Shown piece by piece: positions 60,220-64,000 of a stretch of 64,000 nucleotides of DNA. The stretch comes from Kribbella monticola (GTDB taxonomy: Bacteria; Actinomycetota; Actinomycetes; Propionibacteriales; Kribbellaceae): the NCBI RefSeq assembly GCF_003261635.1, contig NZ_QFXK01000034.1, positions 62,001 to 126,000 of the forward strand, written 5' to 3'. Numbering within the stretch: the stretch's first letter is position 1; each line of letters opens with the position of its first letter. A program made the translations under genes and the position numbers. Under the pieces are notes generated by a model, which was not told the origin of the DNA, ran no database searches, and was given only the letters and a program-made list of their open reading frames with translations.

Positions 60220-60777
60220 ATGCAGCGTTTCACCCCACGAGGCGTCTTAGGGGGTGTGACGAACCACATCGTGGCCCTGGTGCACTCCGACGACGTGCCA
60301 GTCGCCATCTCCGAGTTGTACCGGCAGCACTGGGTCGGGCTGGTCCGACTGGCAGTGCTGGTCGTCGACGACCCGGAGTCGGCGGAGGACGTCGTACAGG
60401 AGGTCTTCACCGAGCTCTACCGCAAGTGGCCGCTCGACGACCCCGCAAAGGTCCTCGGCTACCTGCGGACGGCAGTGCTGAACCGAAGCCGCTCTGTACT
60501 GCGCAGACGCAGAGTGGCCCGGCTCTACATCCCACCCTCCGCCCGGTCGGGTGACTCGGCGGAGAGCGCGGCCGAACTCGGTGAAAGCAGACGGGAAGTG
60601 CAGCGGGCCCTGCAGGCGCTGCCCATCCGGTCCCGCGAGGTGCTCGTCCTGCGGTACTACCTCGATCTCCCGTACGCCGAGATCGCCCAGACGCTGGGGA
60701 TCAGCGAGTCCACCGCCCGGGCCACCTCGTCCCGGGCACTGGCCGCCCTCACGAAGAAGCTGAAGGAAGCCCGATGA
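60220..60777 (+). CDS. SigE-family RNA polymerase sigma factor (ECF)
   Basis: 185 residues if started at the ATG at 60220; GTGs at 60256 and 60271 are alternatives. Region 2: YRQHWVGLVRLAVLVVDDPESAEDVVQEVFTELY; region 4: LPIRSREVLVLRYYLDLPYAEIAQTLGISESTARATSSRAL. If the ATG is right, codon 10 is TTA (60247), rare in such genomes. The stop overlaps the next start (ATGA). Organisation parallels the pair at 23229-24844. Confidence 0.88.
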   Translation: MQRFTPRGVLGGVTNHIVALVHSDDVPVAISELYRQHWVGLVRLAVLVVDDPESAEDVVQEVFTELYRKWPLDDPAKVLGYLRTAVLNRSRSVLRRRRVARLYIPPSARSGDSAESAAELGESRREVQRALQALPIRSREVLVLRYYLDLPYAEIAQTLGISESTARATSSRALAALTKKLKEAR

Positions 60778-61982
60778 ACGACACCGAATCCCGCCTGCGT
60801 GACTACCTGACCGCCAAGGCCGGCACCATCGCTGACGACCAGGAAGCCCCCGATCTGCAGCCCGCCCACCGCCATCGCAGCTGGCCCATCATCGTCGCTG
60901 CGGCCGCGACAGCCGCAGTGCTCATCGGCGGCATCCCAGTGGCGCTCCACGTGGTCGGTAAGGACAAGACGCCACCCCCGGTCGGTGGGCCCAGCAACGA
61001 ACTCCGGATCCCCTATGTCACCTCCGCCGACCACAGCTACCTGGGCTCGAACGCACCCAAGACGGGCGACGCAATCCTGCACGACGGAGAACAGACCGTC
61101 CCTTCGATCAGCGACCATGCCACGTACTACGGCCGCGTGGGCGGCGGCTGGCTGACCGACAAGCCCCACGACGGCAGACCGACCCAAGCCGGCCTGTTGA
61201 TGCCGGACGGGAGCTTCCGGCCGCTCGGACCCGTCAACAGCAAGCTCGCGGTGCCGTCGCCCGACCGCCGGCAGATCGTCACGTCGCTCCGGCTCGCCAA
61301 TCACCGAACGAAGGTGATCGTCGTCGATGTGGCGACCGGCAAAGAGACCGCGTCGATCACCGTGCCGCGCCAGATGGTCAGGATCTATGGCTGGAACAAG
61401 AACGGCATCTGGTTCGGTGCCGACTACGACGTCAAGGCGCAGCCGATGATCTGGCAGCCTGGCTCCGACCCTCTCCAGCTGTCGATCCCGAACTTCACCG
61501 TCACCGCGACGGCGCCGCCACAGACCGACAGAGTTCTGGTGAGCACCACCGTCGGCGGTAAGCGGTGTTTGGAAGTCGGCGTCTTGGCCGGCACCAGATT
61601 CGCTGTCATCCGCCGGTACTGCCCGAAGGCCGGGGCGTCTGCCTACCCGGTGCTCTCGCCGGACGGCCGGACGATCGTCAGCAGCGAGCAGAAGGTCGCC
61701 GTCGATGTCGCGACCGGCAAAGTCACCGCCCTCCGGCTCGAGCACAGCTTGCAGGGGTTCCCGGAGCCGGTCTTCGAGGACGCGACCCACCTGATCACCC
61801 TCCCGGCGCCACTCGCCGCCGGCCCGAACGGGAGGGGCATCATCCCGCCAGGCACACCAACCGACGAGCACGGAGCCCCCCTGATCGGCGCCCCGGTCTA
61901 CCGCTGCGACACAACCACCGGCACCTGCACCCACATCTTCACCACCACCCCCCGAACCCTCATCGAGCTGGCCCTCCCCTGA
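60774..61982 (+). CDS. Membrane-anchored protein coupled to the sigma factor
   Basis: 402 residues: ~36-residue cytosolic part (MNDTESRLRDYLTAKAG), one membrane helix (about 38-58), then a large extracytoplasmic domain with repeating strands (KLAVPSPDRRQIVTSL, VVDVATGKETASI, YPVLSPDGRTIVSS, VAVDVATGKVTAL) that suggest a beta-propeller. No zinc anti-sigma motif. Position and coupling make it the likely membrane-bound partner of the sigma factor. Four cysteines lie in the second half. Confidence 0.83.
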   Translation: MNDTESRLRDYLTAKAGTIADDQEAPDLQPAHRHRSWPIIVAAAATAAVLIGGIPVALHVVGKDKTPPPVGGPSNELRIPYVTSADHSYLGSNAPKTGDAILHDGEQTVPSISDHATYYGRVGGGWLTDKPHDGRPTQAGLLMPDGSFRPLGPVNSKLAVPSPDRRQIVTSLRLANHRTKVIVVDVATGKETASITVPRQMVRIYGWNKNGIWFGADYDVKAQPMIWQPGSDPLQLSIPNFTVTATAPPQTDRVLVSTTVGGKRCLEVGVLAGTRFAVIRRYCPKAGASAYPVLSPDGRTIVSSEQKVAVDVATGKVTALRLEHSLQGFPEPVFEDATHLITLPAPLAAGPNGRGIIPPGTPTDEHGAPLIGAPVYRCDTTTGTCTHIFTTTPRTLIELALP

Positions 61983-62073
61983 GCCCACCGCGAAGGAGAA
62001 CACCCAGACCCAGCCCGGCTGACCCAACGAGCCGCTCGACGACCGAGCTATCGGACGACCGAGCCGCTTGACG

Positions 62074-62120
62074 ACCGAGCCAGCTGCGCCCTGGGGGTTG
62101 CAGCCGGCTCGGTTCTCTTT
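62074..62120 (+). terminator. Terminator after the sigma/membrane protein operon
   Basis: Stem ACCGAGCC-GCTGC paired with GCAGC-GGCTCGGT (one mismatch on each side as A/C), loop of 12 bases, followed by TCTCTTT. Three copies of GACGACCGAGC precede it at 62038-62082. Confidence 0.75.
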
Positions 62121-62228
62121 AGGTGGAGTGGGCGCGGATGACCCTGGCGTTTGTTCCGTTCTCGACCACGGATGGCACGCCCGGTCCAGCACCCGTCACC
62201 GGGAATCACGTCATCACGGAGGAGCCAC

Positions 62229-62867
62229 ATGCCCGACTTCGAGGCGTCCATCACCGTCGACGCAACCCCGGCTGACCTCTACGCCCTGATCAGCGACCTT
62301 CCGCGCATGGGCGAATGGAGCACCGAATGCACCCGCGTCACCTGGCTCCGCAGTACGACGTACGCCGTACCAGGAGCACGTTTCATCGGGCACAACCGAG
62401 CAGGGGCGATCCGCTGGTTCCCACAGGGCGTGGTGGTCGATGCGGACCCCGGCCGGCGCTTCTCGTTCCGGATCCATTTCGGGCCGATCCAGGTCGCCTC
62501 CTGGAGCTACGACCTCACCGCCACCCCCACCGGCTGCCAGGTCACCGAATCCTGGACCGACCACCGTCCAGCCGCCCTGCACCGCCCCCTCGCCCTCATC
62601 TTCGGCAACCGCCGCGACCGGAACACCGCCGGCATCCACCACACCCTCAAGTCCCTCAAGACAGCCGCCGAATCCCCACCGCCCACTAGCCCAGCCGTTG
62701 TCAGCACCCGCCCCGGCATCCTCACCGCAGATGCTGCGGAGACCGAGGTGGCGGTTCCGGGGTTGCAGGGTTCTGTCAGGTTGGTCGTCGGCGGGGCTGT
62801 AGAGTGGGGGCGTAGGCAGGCGTCGGTACCGTTGCTCGGTTTGGTGCTGACCAGGGCTTCTTGCTAG
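62229..62867 (+). CDS. SRPBCC (polyketide cyclase/START-like) protein with long C-terminal tail
   Basis: 212 residues from the ATG at 62229 (GGAGGAG upstream). Residues 1-150 follow the SRPBCC fold: FEASITVDATPADLYALISDLPRMGEW, VPGARFIGHNRAG, and VTESWTDHRP. Members bind hydrophobic ligands; role unknown. The last ~50 residues have a composition unlike the rest and run into the probable rpsT promoter region (TAGAGT at 62800 is a -10 candidate). Either the tail is spurious in function or a base change removed an earlier stop. Confidence 0.8.
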   Translation: MPDFEASITVDATPADLYALISDLPRMGEWSTECTRVTWLRSTTYAVPGARFIGHNRAGAIRWFPQGVVVDADPGRRFSFRIHFGPIQVASWSYDLTATPTGCQVTESWTDHRPAALHRPLALIFGNRRDRNTAGIHHTLKSLKTAAESPPPTSPAVVSTRPGILTADAAETEVAVPGLQGSVRLVVGGAVEWGRRQASVPLLGLVLTRASC

Positions 62868-62958
62868 TCTGTCTCTTCGCGCGTGTGCGTTGGTACTCGC
62901 CCGTGCACGCACCACCTTTCCTGTATTGACCGCAAACTCCTGATCGAGGCTCTGCTCC

Positions 62959-63219
62959 GTGGCGAACATCAAGTCCCAGATCAAGCGCAACCGCCAGAAC
63001 GAGGCTGCGCGGCTTCGCAACAAGTCTGTGAAGTCGACCCTCAAGACGGCAGTTCGCCGCTTCCGTGAGGCCGCCGACGCCGGCGACGCCGCGAAGGCGC
63101 AGGAGAACGCCCGCGTGGCTGCCCGCCTGCTCGACAAGGCCGCCAGCAAGGGCGTCATCCACGCCAACCAGGCTGCCAACCGGAAGTCGTCCATCTTCAA
63201 GAAGGCCGCTTCACTCTGA
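62959..63219 (+). CDS. rpsT: 30S ribosomal protein S20
   Basis: 86 residues; GTG start at 62959 (MANIKSQIKRNRQNEAARLRN). Lys/Arg/Ala-rich three-helix protein that binds 16S rRNA. The C-terminus IHANQAANRKSSIFKKA is the S20 signature. Monocistronic, with a strong terminator 11 bp after the stop. Confidence 0.97.
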   Translation: MANIKSQIKRNRQNEAARLRNKSVKSTLKTAVRRFREAADAGDAAKAQENARVAARLLDKAASKGVIHANQAANRKSSIFKKAASL

Positions 63220-63229
63220 TCGCGCCCTG

Positions 63230-63269
63230 ACGATCGGCCCATCCCCACCGGACCGGGCCGATCGTTTTT
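63230..63269 (+). terminator. rpsT terminator
   Basis: Perfect 11 bp stem ACGATCGGCCC / GGGCCGATCGT, 14-base loop, ending in TTTTT. The clearest rho-independent terminator in the window. Confidence 0.93.
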
Positions 63270-63360
63270 GCGTTCCCAAAACCCACCGCTCCCCTCCCCT
63301 GAGCCGCCCCACCGCGCTCCCCTCAGGCACCCGAGTTCAAGCGCCCAGGCACCCCACTCG

Positions 63361-63780
63361 CGTGCCCGACCTCTGCGCTGTTTGCCGGAGCACCACCGCA
63401 AGACCGTGCGCCCTCAGCTCCGCCGCCTGGCCGGTGCACCACGGCGAGTCCGATCGCCCTCAGCTCGACGCCTCACGTGCCCAGGCTCTACGCAGTTCGT
63501 CGGTGCACCACCGCGAGACCGTGCGACCTCAGCCCCGCACCCTCGCAGGCCGAGCTCCACGCAATTCGTCGTCGCACACCGCGAGACCGTGCGCCATCAG
63601 CTCGGCACCTCACAGGGCGAGCTCCACGCAGTTTGTCGGTGCGCCACCGCAACCGTTCGCCGTCAGCGCCGCGGCTTGGCGGGAGCACCACCGCAAGAAC
63701 GTGCGCCCTCAGCTCCACGCCTCACGTGCGCGAGTTCTACGCCAGTTGTTCGATGCATCGCCGCGAGATCTGCGTGACTT
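63361..63780. repeat. 46/67 bp direct repeat block between rpsT and holA
   Basis: A core GCACCACCGCGAGACCGTGCG followed by CCCTCAGCTC (both short variants exist) recurs seven times. CAGCTC-type anchors sit at 63415, 63461, 63530, 63598, 63664 and 63710, and a decayed copy ends near 63776. Steps are 46, 69, 68, 66, 46 and ~66 bp, so two unit lengths alternate. The 709 bp gap 63220-63928 holds only this block, the terminator and GC-rich spacer (63270-63360, 63781-63928) in which I see nothing else. Confidence 0.85.
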
Positions 63781-63928
63781 GGCGGCGGCCTCGCGAGGAC
63801 ATCGGAATGATCGCGGCAGCGGCTACGTCGAGTGGAGCAGTAGCTGGGCGTGCGCCGGGGGGCGCAGCGGCATACGTAGTACGAGGTCGCTCGGTGTTTC
63901 CCTGTGGGGCTCTTGAGCGTGTGGAGCC

Positions 63929-64000
63929 TTAGCGGCGGCCGTGGGCGCGGCTTACGGTGATGACCATGCGCTCGAGTGCGTAGCCTGCGTCGCCGGAGGC
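63929..64000 (-). CDS. holA: DNA polymerase III subunit delta, C-terminal fragment
   Basis: Only the last 23 codons are in the window; the frame enters at base 64000 and stops with TAA at 63929-63931. The peptide (ASGDAGYALERMVITVSRAHGRR) matches the end of actinobacterial HolA, where D-P/A-x-Y-A-L-E-R-x-V precedes a basic tail. HolA next to rpsT, convergent, is the standard actinobacterial arrangement, which supports the call. Confidence 0.8.
   Translation of the reverse strand, partial: ASGDAGYALERMVITVSRAHGRR

Noticed and set aside
63361..63780. CRISPR array
   Set aside because: Repeats are adjacent and diverged with no constant repeat separated by unique spacers, and no cas genes are near.
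63065..63916. Plus-strand open frames through the rpsT-holA gap
   Set aside because: They read the direct repeats in several frames at once and cross the rpsT terminator; composition is not protein-like.

Overview
The window is a 64 kb piece of a high-GC actinobacterial chromosome. GC-rich third codon positions, frequent GTG and TTG starts, and the housekeeping order recO ... era - deaminase-like - CorC - ybeY - phoH ... rsmE - dnaJ - hrcA ... DUF3097 ... hemW ... lepA / rpsT / holA are the classical Actinomycetota arrangement. The accessory content (exo-beta-glucosaminidase, PNGase A-type amidase, unsaturated-uronate catabolism, SigE-family sigma factors, many GNATs and sugar regulators) suggests a soil or plant-litter member of the Propionibacteriales. 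Kribbella-like is my best guess, made from family knowledge and not from a search.

Layout. 0-4.1 kb: 3' end of a secreted protein, a lipoprotein, recO, and an SDR/aldo-keto reductase pair. 4.3-10 kb: an FtsX-type ABC permease with two ATPases, then a tandem GNAT. 10-12 kb: leuA behind a leucine-rich leader peptide and attenuator-like hairpins. 12-13.2 kb: a small PPOX-type flavin/F420 protein flanked by two copies, in opposite orientation, of a two-unit ~160 bp repeat. 13.2-16 kb: a furA-katG operon with a FurA-like operator. 16-22 kb: GNATs, era, a deaminase-like protein without catalytic residues, a 35 bp tandem repeat array, CorC-like protein, ybeY, phoH. 22-25 kb: a phospholipase C-like protein and a sigma factor/membrane protein pair. 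25-28 kb: rsmE and hrcA-dnaJ with a CIRCE element. 28-32 kb: Gfo/Idh and ThuA proteins, a metallo-hydrolase and an NCS1 permease.

32-39.8 kb: DUF3097, a large patatin-like protein, a lipoprotein/membrane protein pair, and an orphan sugar-binding lipoprotein with a LacI regulator and palindromic operator. 39.8-46.8 kb: hemW, a protein with an N-terminal motif seen in contractile-injection-system-associated proteins, an acyl-CoA ligase, PNGase A and asd. 46.9-51.2 kb: a uronate module (4-OT-like tautomerase, sodium symporter, kduI-kduD-iclR) with matching palindromes at its promoters. 51.2-56.3 kb: a GH2/CBM35 exo-beta-D-glucosaminidase, an MFS transporter and a MOSC protein. 56.3-64 kb: two small-molecule kinases, lepA, a second sigma/membrane protein pair, an SRPBCC protein, rpsT with a strong terminator, a 46/67 bp repeat block, and the last codons of holA.

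Tightly packed genes are common (ATGA, GTGA and TGATG overlaps), and several convergent pairs overlap at their stop codons. Several genes look leaderless. I saw no tRNA, rRNA, insertion sequence, prophage or CRISPR array.
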